The notes: generated by a model not told the origin, from the letters alone. DNA of 16,696 nucleotides from Candidatus Corynebacterium faecipullorum (GCA_019114925.1 DXEO01000184.1:1-16696), one strand, 5' to 3'; positions 7,499 through 16,074 are shown, counted from the first letter of the stretch. Program-made: numbers and translations.

Positions 7499-8845
7499 CT
7501 AGATAACGCCCTGTGCCAGCATGGCGTCGGCTACCTTCTTGAAGCCTGCGATGTTGGCGCCGGCAACATAGTCGCCTTCCAAGCCATATTCCTTGGAGGT
7601 CTTGTCAATGTTGCGGAAGATGTTGGACATGATCTCGTGCAGGCGCTGGTCGGTGTACTCGAAGGACCAGGAGTCACGGGATGCGTTCTGCTGCATCTCC
7701 AGCGCAGAGGTGGCCACGCCACCTGCATTCGCGGCCTTACCCGGCGCGAAGGCGATGCCATTTTCCGCAAAGTAGTGCGCGGCCTCCGGGGTACAGGGCA
7801 TGTTTGCACCTTCGGCAACATAGCGGACCTGGTTCTTAACCAGGAGCTTGGCGTCCTCACCGTCGAGCTCGTTTTGGGTAGCGCACGGCAAGGCAACGTC
7901 GGCGCTGACCTCCCATACGTTGCCACCCTCGTGGTACTCCACTCCCGCACCCGCTTCGCCGGCGTAGGTGGAAATGCGCTCGCGGCGGACTTCCTTAATC
8001 TCCTTGAGCAGCTCTAGGTCCACGCCGTTCGGAGTGGTGATGTAGCCGGAGGAGTCCGACATCGCTACGACGGTTCCGCCGAGCTGCTGAACCTTCTCTG
8101 CAGCGTAGATGGCAACGTTGCCGGAGCCGGAGACAATCACCTTGGCACCGTCGAAAGACTCACCATGAGTCTTCATCATTTCCGAAGTCAGATACACCAG
8201 GCCGTAGCCGGTAGCCTCGGTACGCACGAGGGAGCCACCCCAGGTCAGCCCCTTGCCCGTAAGAACCCCGGACTCGTGCTTGTTTTCCAAGCGGCGGTAC
8301 TGGCCAAACAGGAAGCCGATTTCGCGGCCGCCCACGCCGATATCACCTGCCGGCACATCGCGATATTCGCCGATGTGGTTGTGCAGCTCTGTCATGAAGG
8401 ATTGGCAGAAGCGCATAACCTCGGCCTCTGACTTACCCTTCGGATCGAAGTCAGAACCGCCCTTGCCGCCACCGATAGGCAGGCCGGTCAGCGAGTTCTT
8501 AAAGATCTGCTCGAAACCGAGGAACTTGATGATGCCCAGGTTCACGCTCGGGTGGAAACGCAGGCCGCCCTTGTACGGGCCGAGCGCGGAGTTGAATTGC
8601 ACGCGGAAACCACGGTTGACCTGAATCCGGCCACTATCATCCACCCACGGCACACGGAAGATGAGCTGACGCTCAGGCTCACACAGCCGCTCGACCAGCC
8701 CGTAATCAGCGTAGTGAGGGTCCTTATTGAGGACGATCTTCAGAGAGTCGAGCACCTCAGCGAGCGCCTGGTGGAATTCCGGTTCGCCCGCATTACGCTT
8801 GAGAAGCTTGCTGTAGTAGTCGGAGATTTGCTGGTCGATGGACAT
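7499..8845 (-). CDS. gdhA: NADP-specific glutamate dehydrogenase
   Basis: Cytoplasmic hexameric enzyme that makes glutamate from 2-oxoglutarate, ammonium and NADPH: the main ammonium assimilation route in corynebacteria when nitrogen is plentiful. 448 aa, against about 447 for the C. glutamicum enzyme, which it closely resembles. The signature LPIGGGKGGSDFDP contains catalytic Lys128, the same number as in E. coli GdhA. PYKGGLRFHPSVN is the substrate region and VSGSGNVAIYAAEK the Rossmann fold glycine motif. The ATG at 8845 (MSIDQQISDYY) is chosen because an AAAGGA Shine-Dalgarno lies 6 nt upstream and it matches known GDH starts; an in-frame start 30 codons upstream is rejected. The gene is transcribed alone, divergent from glxK, and ends at a strong hairpin. 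An inverted repeat upstream may be an operator. Confidence 0.98.
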   Translation of the reverse strand: MSIDQQISDYYSKLLKRNAGEPEFHQALAEVLDSLKIVLNKDPHYADYGLVERLCEPERQLIFRVPWVDDSGRIQVNRGFRVQFNSALGPYKGGLRFHPSVNLGIIKFLGFEQIFKNSLTGLPIGGGKGGSDFDPKGKSEAEVMRFCQSFMTELHNHIGEYRDVPAGDIGVGGREIGFLFGQYRRLENKHESGVLTGKGLTWGGSLVRTEATGYGLVYLTSEMMKTHGESFDGAKVIVSGSGNVAIYAAEKVQQLGGTVVAMSDSSGYITTPNGVDLELLKEIKEVRRERISTYAGEAGAGVEYHEGGNVWEVSADVALPCATQNELDGEDAKLLVKNQVRYVAEGANMPCTPEAAHYFAENGIAFAPGKAANAGGVATSALEMQQNASRDSWSFEYTDQRLHEIMSNIFRNIDKTSKEYGLEGDYVAGANIAGFKKVADAMLAQGVI

Positions 8846-8903
8846 GGCAATCCTTTCATTGGGCACCGTTCCTCGCGGCCGGTGCGGCCTCCATTGAACA
8901 AGC

Positions 8904-8917
8904 GATAGTTTTCTATC
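8904..8917. promoter_or_regulatory. Inverted repeat GATAG-N4-CTATC upstream of gdhA (candidate operator)
   Basis: Perfect 5-bp arms around TTTT, about 60 bp upstream of the gdhA start in the gdhA/glxK intergenic region. On the plus strand TTTCTAT (8910-8916) equals the left half of the nitrogen regulator AmtR motif as I recall it (tttCTAT-N6-ATAG), but the right half is degenerate. The arm order also differs from that motif, so the regulator is uncertain. Confidence 0.35.
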
Positions 8918-8975
8918 AATCGACCTAAATTGCAAGACGGCCGTGCTGTGGTGCGCTTTAAAGGCTGGTCAGAGG

Positions 8976-8993
8976 GTGAAAATTTTTTCTCAC
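8976..8993. promoter_or_regulatory. GTGA-N10-TCAC repeat upstream of glxK (weak operator candidate)
   Basis: GTGAAAA and TTTTCTCAC flank an A/T-rich run just upstream of the glxK -10 box. The half-sites look like cAMP-receptor-type GTGA/TCAC sites, but the spacing is 10 rather than the 6 expected for GlxR, so assignment is doubtful. Confidence 0.18.
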
Positions 8994-9003
8994 ATTTCTG
9001 CCA

Positions 9004-9009
9004 TATACT
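9004..9009 (+). promoter_or_regulatory. -10 element for glxK (leaderless)
   Basis: TATACT, nearly the ideal -10 sequence, ends 7 nt before the ATG at 9017, placing the transcription start on that codon. No Shine-Dalgarno is present, and an ATG at 9011 lies too close to the -10 to be transcribed. The element therefore decides the start codon. Confidence 0.55.
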
Positions 9010-9016
9010 CATGGGC

Positions 9017-10135
9017 ATGCGCATTCTCGTGGCTCCCGATTCTTTTAAAGGCACCGCTACTGCAGCCGAAGCTGCCGCCGCCATTGCATTGGGCGCGCGG
9101 CGCGCTCTCAGCTCCTCGCCCCATGCCGACACGGCGAAGGTAACAACCCTGCCCATGGCCGATGGCGGCGAAGGCACCGCGGAAGTGCTCGCGAGCGCCG
9201 CCGTTCATCGCTATGGCACCCCGGGGCAGACCATTACGCTGCCAACCACCGATGCCATTGGCCGCCTAACCGAGGCCAGCTACCAGCTCGTTGGTGACAC
9301 AGCCTTCATCGACGTCGCCGCCGCCACCGGTCTTCCGGCTGTCTCCGATGCCCTCGACCCACTCCATGCGGATTCCTATGGAACGGGCGTACTGGTAGCC
9401 GACGCCGAATCGCGCGGCGCCAAGCACATTGTTCTCGGCCTCGGCGGCAGCGCCAGCATCGACGGCGGCCTCGGCATCCTCGCCGCACTCGGCGCCGCCG
9501 CCCACGATGCCCGTGGATACGCCCTACCCAAGGGCGGCGCACCATTGGTCAACCTCGACCATATTGACACCGCGCAGCTCAACATGAAGGCGGCCATGCT
9601 GGACTTCACCTTGGTCACCGATACTCGCGCCGTGCCCGTCCAAGCCGCAACGATGTACGGCCCACAAAAAGGTGCTGAGGGCGAAGAAGTAGCACTACTG
9701 GCGGGCGCAATGCTGCGACTCTGCGAAGTCACGGAGACCGACCCGCAGGCGGAGTTCTTCGGCGCCGCGGGCGGCATTCCTATCGCCCTAAGCTGGCTAT
9801 CACGCACGCTGTGGGGCACCTCGGAGCATTGCCGCATCGTGCCGGGCGGCCAGTATGTGGCCGAAGCACTCGAACTACCCGCGCGTATCGCCGAGGCGGA
9901 CCTCGTCCTTACCGGAGAAGGGCGCTTCGACGAGCAATCGCTCACCGGAAAGGTGGTGGGCACGCTGGCGGACATGACTAGCCCGCCCACCCTGGGCATC
10001 ATCGCCGGCTCCGCAACGGCACCGGCGCCACGGGGCACGCTCCTAGAGGAACTCAACGGGGAGGAAGACGGGGACGTCGCGCATCACTTAAGCAACGCGG
10101 CCGAACGCCTCGTCCGCGACGTTCTGGAGAGCTAA
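9017..10135 (+). CDS. glxK: Glycerate kinase (GlxK/GarK family)
   Basis: Phosphorylates D-glycerate with ATP, probably to 2-phosphoglycerate, feeding glycerate from glyoxylate or sugar-acid catabolism into lower glycolysis. 372 aa, normal for the family. Seen: N-terminal MRILVAPDSFKGT, PMADGGEGT at 46-54, GLGGSASIDGG at 141-151, YGPQKGA at 214-220, and the C-terminal TGEGRFDEQSLTGK at 299-312 (usually TGEGRID). The start at 9017 is chosen over 9011 and over a longer open frame from 8930 because a TATACT -10 box ends 7 nt upstream and family members begin at this methionine. No partner genes of glyoxylate or glycerate metabolism are nearby, so it acts as a stand-alone gene. It converges with a minus-strand gene 31 bp away without a clear terminator. 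Confidence 0.95.
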   Translation: MRILVAPDSFKGTATAAEAAAAIALGARRALSSSPHADTAKVTTLPMADGGEGTAEVLASAAVHRYGTPGQTITLPTTDAIGRLTEASYQLVGDTAFIDVAAATGLPAVSDALDPLHADSYGTGVLVADAESRGAKHIVLGLGGSASIDGGLGILAALGAAAHDARGYALPKGGAPLVNLDHIDTAQLNMKAAMLDFTLVTDTRAVPVQAATMYGPQKGAEGEEVALLAGAMLRLCEVTETDPQAEFFGAAGGIPIALSWLSRTLWGTSEHCRIVPGGQYVAEALELPARIAEADLVLTGEGRFDEQSLTGKVVGTLADMTSPPTLGIIAGSATAPAPRGTLLEELNGEEDGDVAHHLSNAAERLVRDVLES

Positions 10136-10164
10136 AGCTGTCTGAGGGCTAAAGCTTTCTGCGG
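10131..10164. repeat. Tandem 17-bp duplication at the 3' end of glxK
   Basis: Units 10131-10147 (GCTAAAGCTGTCTGAGG) and 10148-10164 (GCTAAAGCTTTCTGCGG) match at 15 of 17 positions. The first copy holds the glxK TAA stop; the second lies between the two convergent stops. It looks like a small slippage duplication that has since diverged. Confidence 0.7.
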
Positions 10165-10166
10165 AA

Positions 10167-10565
10167 CTACGGGGTCACCTGCACCGCCCACGGGAAAATT
10201 GCCGGCCGCTCGTGGGCGAGCTCATCCTCCAGCAACACGTGGTCTTTCGGCAGAACCGAATGGGGCGTCAACAGGCGCGCGAGGACCATGGTCAGCTGAT
10301 TGACAGACCCCTTCACGCCATCGACATCGATGGCGTAGCGGTAAACATTGGCGTCCTCTAAATCACGCTCTTCATGCTCATCGCGATAGGTCTGACGCAG
10401 CTGCTCTTCTAGGCCCTCCGGGAGTGCAGGAACTGGCACACGAGTAACCTCAGCAGAAGCCAAGGAGCTGTTATCCACCAGCTTGTGGGTAGCAGCGCTA
10501 AAGATTTCAGCCACGCGCTCTGCTTGAGCATCCGGCACCAGAACATCAAACTGAATCAAAGGCAT
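10167..10565 (-). CDS. Hypothetical protein, possible tautomerase-like fold
   Basis: A 132-aa protein with no family I can name with confidence. The start at ATG 10565 gives MPLIQFDVLVPDAQAERVAE. A Met-Pro-Leu-Ile beginning followed by a beta strand and an amphipathic helix (AEIFSAATHKLVD) recalls the 4-oxalocrotonate tautomerase superfamily, where Pro1 is the catalytic base; the remaining sequence (VYRYAIDVDGVKGSVNQLTMVLARLL) could be a second half-fold. This is a hypothesis only. A TTG at 10583 would add six residues and cover the Pro, but the ATG is preferred because a leaderless-type -10 sits 7 nt before it. No signal peptide or membrane segment. It is divergent from the amidohydrolase (36 bp between starts) and convergent with glxK. 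Confidence 0.7.
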   Translation of the reverse strand: MPLIQFDVLVPDAQAERVAEIFSAATHKLVDNSSLASAEVTRVPVPALPEGLEEQLRQTYRDEHEERDLEDANVYRYAIDVDGVKGSVNQLTMVLARLLTPHSVLPKDHVLLEDELAHERPAIFPWAVQVTP

Positions 10566-10579
10566 GTAGGTAACCCTAC
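10566..10579. promoter_or_regulatory. Palindrome GTAGG-TAAC-CCTAC between divergent genes (candidate operator)
   Basis: Perfect 5-bp arms. The site begins immediately at the start codon of the minus-strand hypothetical gene and covers its candidate -10 box. It is 23 bp from the start of the divergent amidohydrolase, so a protein bound here could control both genes. Confidence 0.3.
10573..10578 (-). promoter_or_regulatory. Candidate -10 element of the hypothetical gene (leaderless)
   Basis: The minus strand reads GGTAGGGTTA with core TAGGGT, ending 7 nt before the ATG at 10565. No Shine-Dalgarno lies in between. It fits TANNNT; the downstream G of the extended motif is missing. Confidence 0.35.
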
Positions 10580-10601
10580 CCAAACTTGAAAGACAGTAAC
10601 T

Positions 10602-11810
10602 ATGGCAGATCCCACACTTTCTCGACTGAGCTCGCTCCTCCTCGAAGAATCAGTCGATCTCAGCTGGCAACGCGCCTTCTATGAAGACATGCACGCCCAC
10701 CCGGAGCTATCCCACGAAGAGGAACGCACTGCCGGGCGGATTCTAGAACAACTAGATAAGTACGATTGCGAACTCGTCACCGGAATCGGCGGCCACGGCA
10801 TCATCGCTATCTTCCGCAACGGAGACGGCCCGACCGCACTGATGCGAGCGGATTTCGATGCTCTCCCCGTGACCGAGGAAACCGGCATCCCCTTCGCCGC
10901 CACCAATGGTGCGATGCATGCCTGCGGGCACGATATACACACCACGGCATTGCTCGGCGCGTGCGCGATTCTCGACGCCCACCGCGACGCCTGGCACGGC
11001 ACCTTCCTAGCACTGTTTCAACCAGCGGAGGAATCATCCATGGGCGCCAAATACATGATTGCGGACGGGCTCACCGACCGCGTTCCTGCACCGGATGTGT
11101 GTTTTGGTCAACACGTCATGCCGGGCCCTGCCGGCCAGGTGCAGTCCACCGCCGGCCCCATCCTGGCCGGCTGCGATTCCCTTCGCATCCACATCACGGG
11201 GCGCTCCGCGCACGCCTCCATGCCGCACGAGGCCATCGATCCTTCCTATGTGGCTGCCATGGTGGTCACCCGCCTGCAGGCCATCGTCGGCCGCGAAGTT
11301 CCGCCCCATGACTTCTTCGTCATCTCGGTGGGCGAGCTGCATTCGGGCGATAAAAACAACATCATTCCGGGCAGCGCCGAACTCGTGCTCAACACTCGCT
11401 ATTACAAGCCGGAGTTGGCGCAGCGCGTCTACGCCTCCCTCGAGCGTATGGTGCGCGCCGAGTGCGAAGCATCGGGGTGCCCAGCAGAGCCCACCTTCGA
11501 GTACTTTGCCCACGGCGAAGTTACCGATAATGACGCTTCCACGCATGCGACCGTTCGCTCGGCCTTCGATGCGGTCTTTGCTGATCTCTCCGTTAACGCC
11601 ACCCCGTCCACCGTCTCCGAGGATTTCTGCTATCTCCCACAAGCCTGGGGCGTGCCTTATAACTTCTGGTTCATCGGCTCCACGCCGGAAAACCTCCTGG
11701 ACAACCCGCCGGTCAACCACCAATCCACTTTCCTGCCGGATTATGAACCCACCATGCGCTCGGCCACCCGCGCCGGGGCTACAGCCATCCTGTCTGTTCT
11801 GAGGCGCTAA
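10602..11810 (+). CDS. M20D-family amidohydrolase / N-acyl-amino-acid aminoacylase
   Basis: Metallo-amidohydrolase of 402 aa that removes an acyl group from an N-acylated amino acid or related amide. Seen: MRADFDALPVTEETG at 81-95, MHACGHDIHTTALLGA at 105-120 with metal-ligand Cys108 and His110, FQPAEES with Glu143/Glu144, GQHVMP with His171, a lid-domain stretch with GRSAHASMPH, and SEDF plus VNHQSTF near the C-terminus. All expected ligands are present. The family also includes hippurate hydrolase, IAA-amino-acid hydrolase and the corynebacterial N-acyl-glutamine aminoacylase AgaA, which releases odorous acids on skin; this protein shares that architecture but the substrate is unknown. No signal peptide, so cytoplasmic. 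A modest GAAAG ribosome binding site lies about 8 nt before the ATG. Its promoter must overlap the 36-bp divergent region or the neighbouring gene. Confidence 0.9.
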   Translation: MADPTLSRLSSLLLEESVDLSWQRAFYEDMHAHPELSHEEERTAGRILEQLDKYDCELVTGIGGHGIIAIFRNGDGPTALMRADFDALPVTEETGIPFAATNGAMHACGHDIHTTALLGACAILDAHRDAWHGTFLALFQPAEESSMGAKYMIADGLTDRVPAPDVCFGQHVMPGPAGQVQSTAGPILAGCDSLRIHITGRSAHASMPHEAIDPSYVAAMVVTRLQAIVGREVPPHDFFVISVGELHSGDKNNIIPGSAELVLNTRYYKPELAQRVYASLERMVRAECEASGCPAEPTFEYFAHGEVTDNDASTHATVRSAFDAVFADLSVNATPSTVSEDFCYLPQAWGVPYNFWFIGSTPENLLDNPPVNHQSTFLPDYEPTMRSATRAGATAILSVLRR

Positions 11811-11910
11811 CCTTCCCTGCACAACGTTTTCGCCGTGTGTGATGAGTAACGCGCGGTAGCTGGCAGTGCTCTCGACTGCAGCTGAATGCAGAACTGGCTA
11901 AGCTTGGGTG

Positions 11911-11936
11911 TTGGTATTTTTCCGCATTTCTATATC
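11911..11936 (+). promoter_or_regulatory. Candidate glgP promoter
   Basis: TTGGTA at 11911-11916 and TATATC at 11931-11936 resemble -35 and -10 boxes, but the 14-nt spacer is short, so the -10 alone may matter. A transcription start near 11943 would leave a leader of about 12 nt containing the AAGGGA Shine-Dalgarno (11944-11949). This is the most A/T-rich part of the 144-bp gap 11811-11954, which also holds two small mutually exclusive hairpins at 11863-11891. Confidence 0.3.
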
Positions 11937-11954
11937 TAAGGTGAAGGGATTCTC

Positions 11955-14345
11955 ATGAATCAAGCCCAGCACTCCGATTTTCAGAACGCAGTTCCCGGAC
12001 ACGTCCGCGCCGCTGCTGGTGTCTCCCCCTCCGCCGCGACCAACCGCAAGTTCTGGTCCGGCTTGTCTTCCTCAGTAATGGAGCAGATTGCTGATAACTG
12101 GGAGGCCACCCGCACCGCCTACTCCGCCGCCCGCCAGCAGCACTACTTCTCTGCTGAGTTCCTCCAGGGTCGCGCTCTGCTCAACAACCTCACCAACGTC
12201 GGACTCGTCGACGAAGCCCGGGCCGCCTCCAAGGCCGCCGGCCACGAGCTCTCCGATGTCCTCGAAGCCGAACACGATGCCGCGCTAGGCAACGGCGGCT
12301 TGGGCCGCCTCGCCGCCTGCTTCCTCGATTCCGCTGTCACCCAGGACTACCCAGTCACGGGCTACGGCCTGCTCTACCGCTACGGCCTCTTCCGCCAGTC
12401 CTTCGACAACGGCTTCCAGCGCGAGGAACCGGATGCTTGGATGGAAAATGGCTACGACTTCGTCATTCGCCGTGCCTCCGAGCAGCGCTTGGTCCACTTC
12501 GATGACATGGACGTACGCGCTATCCCCTATGACATGCCGATTACCGGCTACGGCACCGACAACGTAGGAACGCTGCGCCTGTGGAAGTCCGAGCCTATCG
12601 ATGAATTCGATTACGATGCCTTCAACTCGCAGCGCTTCACCGAAGCCATCGTCGAGCGCGAGCGCGTCATGGACATTTGCCGCGTGCTCTACCCCAACGA
12701 CACCACCTACGAAGGCAAGGTTCTGCGCGTTCGCCAGCAGTACTTCTTCGTCTCGGCCTCGCTGCAGCAGATGATCGATAACTACATCGAGCACCACGGC
12801 GAGGATCTCACCGGCTTCGCCGAGTACAACTGCATCCAGCTCAACGACACCCACCCGGTGCTGGCTATCCCGGAATTGCTCCGCCTGCTTCTCGACGAAC
12901 ACGGGATGGGCTGGGATGAGGCCTGGAAGGTTGTCACCGAGACTTTTGCCTACACCAACCACACGGTGCTGGCTGAGGCTTTGGAGAGCTGGGAAGTATC
13001 CATCTTCCAGAAGCTGTTCTGGCGCATTTGGGAGCTGGTGGAGGAGATCGACCGCCGCTTCCGCGAAGACATGGCCCAGCGCGGCCTGGATCAAGGGCGC
13101 ATCGACTACATGGCTCCGGTATCCGACGGGCATGTCCACATGGCGTGGATCGCTTGCTATGCCGCGTACTCGATCAATGGCGTCGCCGCCCTGCACACCG
13201 AAATCATCAAGGCGGACACGCTCTCCGAGTGGTACGAGCTGTGGCCGGAGAAGTTCAACAACAAGACCAACGGCGTGACCCCGCGTCGTTGGCTGCGCAT
13301 GTGCAACCCGCGCCTGTCCGACCTGCTTACTGAGCAGGCTGGTTCCGATGCCTGGGTTACCGATCTGACTGAGCTGGCTAAGCTGGCTCCTTTGGCTGAG
13401 GATGAGAAGGTGCTGCGCCGACTCATCAACATCAAGCGCGCCAACAAGCAAGACTTCGCCGCATGGATTGACGCACACCAGGGCGCCACTGTGGATCCGG
13501 ATTCCATCTTCGACGTCCAGATCAAGCGCCTGCACGAGTACAAGCGCCAGCTAATGAATGCGCTCTACATCTTGGACCTGTACTTCCGCATCAAGGTCGA
13601 CGGCGAAACCGTTCCGAAGCGAACCTTCATCTTCGGGGCAAAGGCTGCGCCGGGCTATGTCCGCGCGAAGGCCATCATCAAGCTCATCAACACCATCGGT
13701 GACCTGGTCAATAACGACCCGGCTACCAAGGACGTGCTCAACGTAGTCTTTGTTGAGAACTACAACGTCTCCCCTGCTGAGCACATCATCCCGGCTGCTG
13801 ATGTCTCCGAGCAGATCTCCGTGGCGGGCAAGGAAGCCTCCGGCACCTCCAACATGAAGTTCATGATGAACGGTGCCCTGACCTTGGGCACAATGGACGG
13901 TGCCAACGTAGAGATCGTCGAGGCAGTGGGCGAAGACAACGCCTACATCTTCGGTGCCCGCAACGAAGAAATCCCGCAGCTGCGCGCCGAGTACAACCCG
14001 GGCGAGCTCTACAACACGGTTCCGGGCTTGGCGCGTGTCCTCGATGCCTTCACCGATGGCACGCTGGGTTCGGAGAATGCAGGCATGTTTGGTGATCTGC
14101 GCTCCTCGCTGCTCGATGGCTTCGGCGAAAATGCGCAGGACACCTACTACGTTCTCGGGGACTTCGCCGACTACCGCGAGACCCGTGACCGCATGGCAGC
14201 TGACTATGAAGCGGACGAGCTGGCATGGGCCAAGAAGGCCTGGCTCAACATCTGCTACTCCGGGCGCTTCTCCTCTGACCGCACTATCGCTGACTATGCC
14301 AACGAGGTATGGAAGCTGACCCCGACTCCCATTTCCAACGTCTAG
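11955..14345 (+). CDS. glgP: Glycogen/maltodextrin phosphorylase (GT35)
   Basis: PLP-dependent phosphorylase that releases glucose 1-phosphate from alpha-1,4-glucans, mobilising glycogen or maltodextrin. 796 aa, close to the compact bacterial MalP/GlgP length. Seen: LGNGGLGRLAACFLDS at 111-126 and GYGLLYRYGLFRQ; NCIQLNDTHPVLAIPELLR; KTNGVTPRRWL; KRLHEYKRQLMNALYI; and the PLP site EASGTSNMKFMMNGALTLG, with the Schiff-base lysine at Lys635, followed by MDGANVEI. The catalytic core is therefore intact. AAGGGA, 5 nt before the ATG, is a good Shine-Dalgarno. C. glutamicum has two phosphorylases, and the copy beside pyk matches this position as I recall. It stands alone, with no other glycogen genes adjacent, and faces pyk. 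Confidence 0.96.
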   Translation: MNQAQHSDFQNAVPGHVRAAAGVSPSAATNRKFWSGLSSSVMEQIADNWEATRTAYSAARQQHYFSAEFLQGRALLNNLTNVGLVDEARAASKAAGHELSDVLEAEHDAALGNGGLGRLAACFLDSAVTQDYPVTGYGLLYRYGLFRQSFDNGFQREEPDAWMENGYDFVIRRASEQRLVHFDDMDVRAIPYDMPITGYGTDNVGTLRLWKSEPIDEFDYDAFNSQRFTEAIVERERVMDICRVLYPNDTTYEGKVLRVRQQYFFVSASLQQMIDNYIEHHGEDLTGFAEYNCIQLNDTHPVLAIPELLRLLLDEHGMGWDEAWKVVTETFAYTNHTVLAEALESWEVSIFQKLFWRIWELVEEIDRRFREDMAQRGLDQGRIDYMAPVSDGHVHMAWIACYAAYSINGVAALHTEIIKADTLSEWYELWPEKFNNKTNGVTPRRWLRMCNPRLSDLLTEQAGSDAWVTDLTELAKLAPLAEDEKVLRRLINIKRANKQDFAAWIDAHQGATVDPDSIFDVQIKRLHEYKRQLMNALYILDLYFRIKVDGETVPKRTFIFGAKAAPGYVRAKAIIKLINTIGDLVNNDPATKDVLNVVFVENYNVSPAEHIIPAADVSEQISVAGKEASGTSNMKFMMNGALTLGTMDGANVEIVEAVGEDNAYIFGARNEEIPQLRAEYNPGELYNTVPGLARVLDAFTDGTLGSENAGMFGDLRSSLLDGFGENAQDTYYVLGDFADYRETRDRMAADYEADELAWAKKAWLNICYSGRFSSDRTIADYANEVWKLTPTPISNV

Positions 14346-14352
14346 GTAGACG

Positions 14353-14384
14353 GGGTTAATAGTCACACTGTTGCCTATTAACCC
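14353..14384 (+). terminator. Hairpin after glgP (probable terminator)
   Basis: Perfect 10-bp inverted repeat GGGTTAATAG / CTATTAACCC around a 12-nt loop, beginning 7 nt after the glgP stop. It lacks a U-tract (CTTGG follows), so it may be a Rho-aided terminator or 3'-end stabiliser rather than a strong intrinsic terminator. Confidence 0.45.
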
Positions 14385-14410
14385 TTGGACGGGCTTTCCC
14401 ACACAGACAA

Positions 14411-14485
14411 AGCGCCGCCTCACCCCCCCCCCGTTTCTCCTTCCCACTTGGTGGGTAAGGAAATAACCGTGGGTGAGGCGGCGTT
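14411..14485 (-). terminator. Nested-hairpin terminator between convergent glgP and pyk
   Basis: Outer perfect 13-bp arms CGCCGCCTCACCC (14413-14425) and GGGTGAGGCGGCG (14471-14483) enclose a second hairpin, CCCAC-TTG-GTGGG, flanked by CCTT/AAGG. On the minus strand it begins 18-20 nt after the pyk stop and is followed by CTTTGTCT, a poor U-tract. It probably ends pyk and may block glgP read-through as well. A run of ten C (14423-14432) sits at the edge of one arm. Confidence 0.6.
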
Positions 14486-14502
14486 GCCTGTCTGCGAGAG
14501 TA

Positions 14503-15927
<1,425 letters not shown>

Positions 15928-15966
15928 GGAGTGCCTTATTCACATCGGGGGTTTCTAACGCTTCCC

Positions 15967-15972
15967 AAACTA
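15967..15972 (-). promoter_or_regulatory. Weak candidate -10 element for pyk
   Basis: The minus strand reads GGTAGTTTGG with core TAGTTT, fitting GNTANNNTNG. The predicted start near 15960 leaves a leader of about 33 nt. No matching -35, so low confidence. The 297-bp gap 15928-16224 otherwise holds a short tandem repeat and the lgt hairpin, and no convincing gene. Confidence 0.2.
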
Positions 15973-16074
15973 CCCTGCTTTGCTGGTCTCGGCCACCACG
16001 AATGAAGCTCACGCCATGTTTTGGCGCTTGAATCAGGCTTTCCTGGCGGCTGTTGCGATCCCTTCCAATTCGGC

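Noticed and set aside
8846..8935. 30-codon N-terminal extension of gdhA
   Set aside because: The Shine-Dalgarno and family alignment both point to the ATG at 8845, and the extension would cover the candidate operator.
11863..11891. Two overlapping small hairpins upstream of glgP as an attenuator or terminator
   Set aside because: Arms of only 5 bp, no U-tract, and they lie upstream of the likely transcription start.
12285..13535. 416-codon minus-strand open frame opposite glgP
   Set aside because: Antisense of highly conserved phosphorylase sequence, with no recognisable motif.
15933..15950. GlxR-like TGTGA site upstream of pyk
   Set aside because: Only the left half (TGTGA) is present; the right half does not match TCACA at the required spacing.
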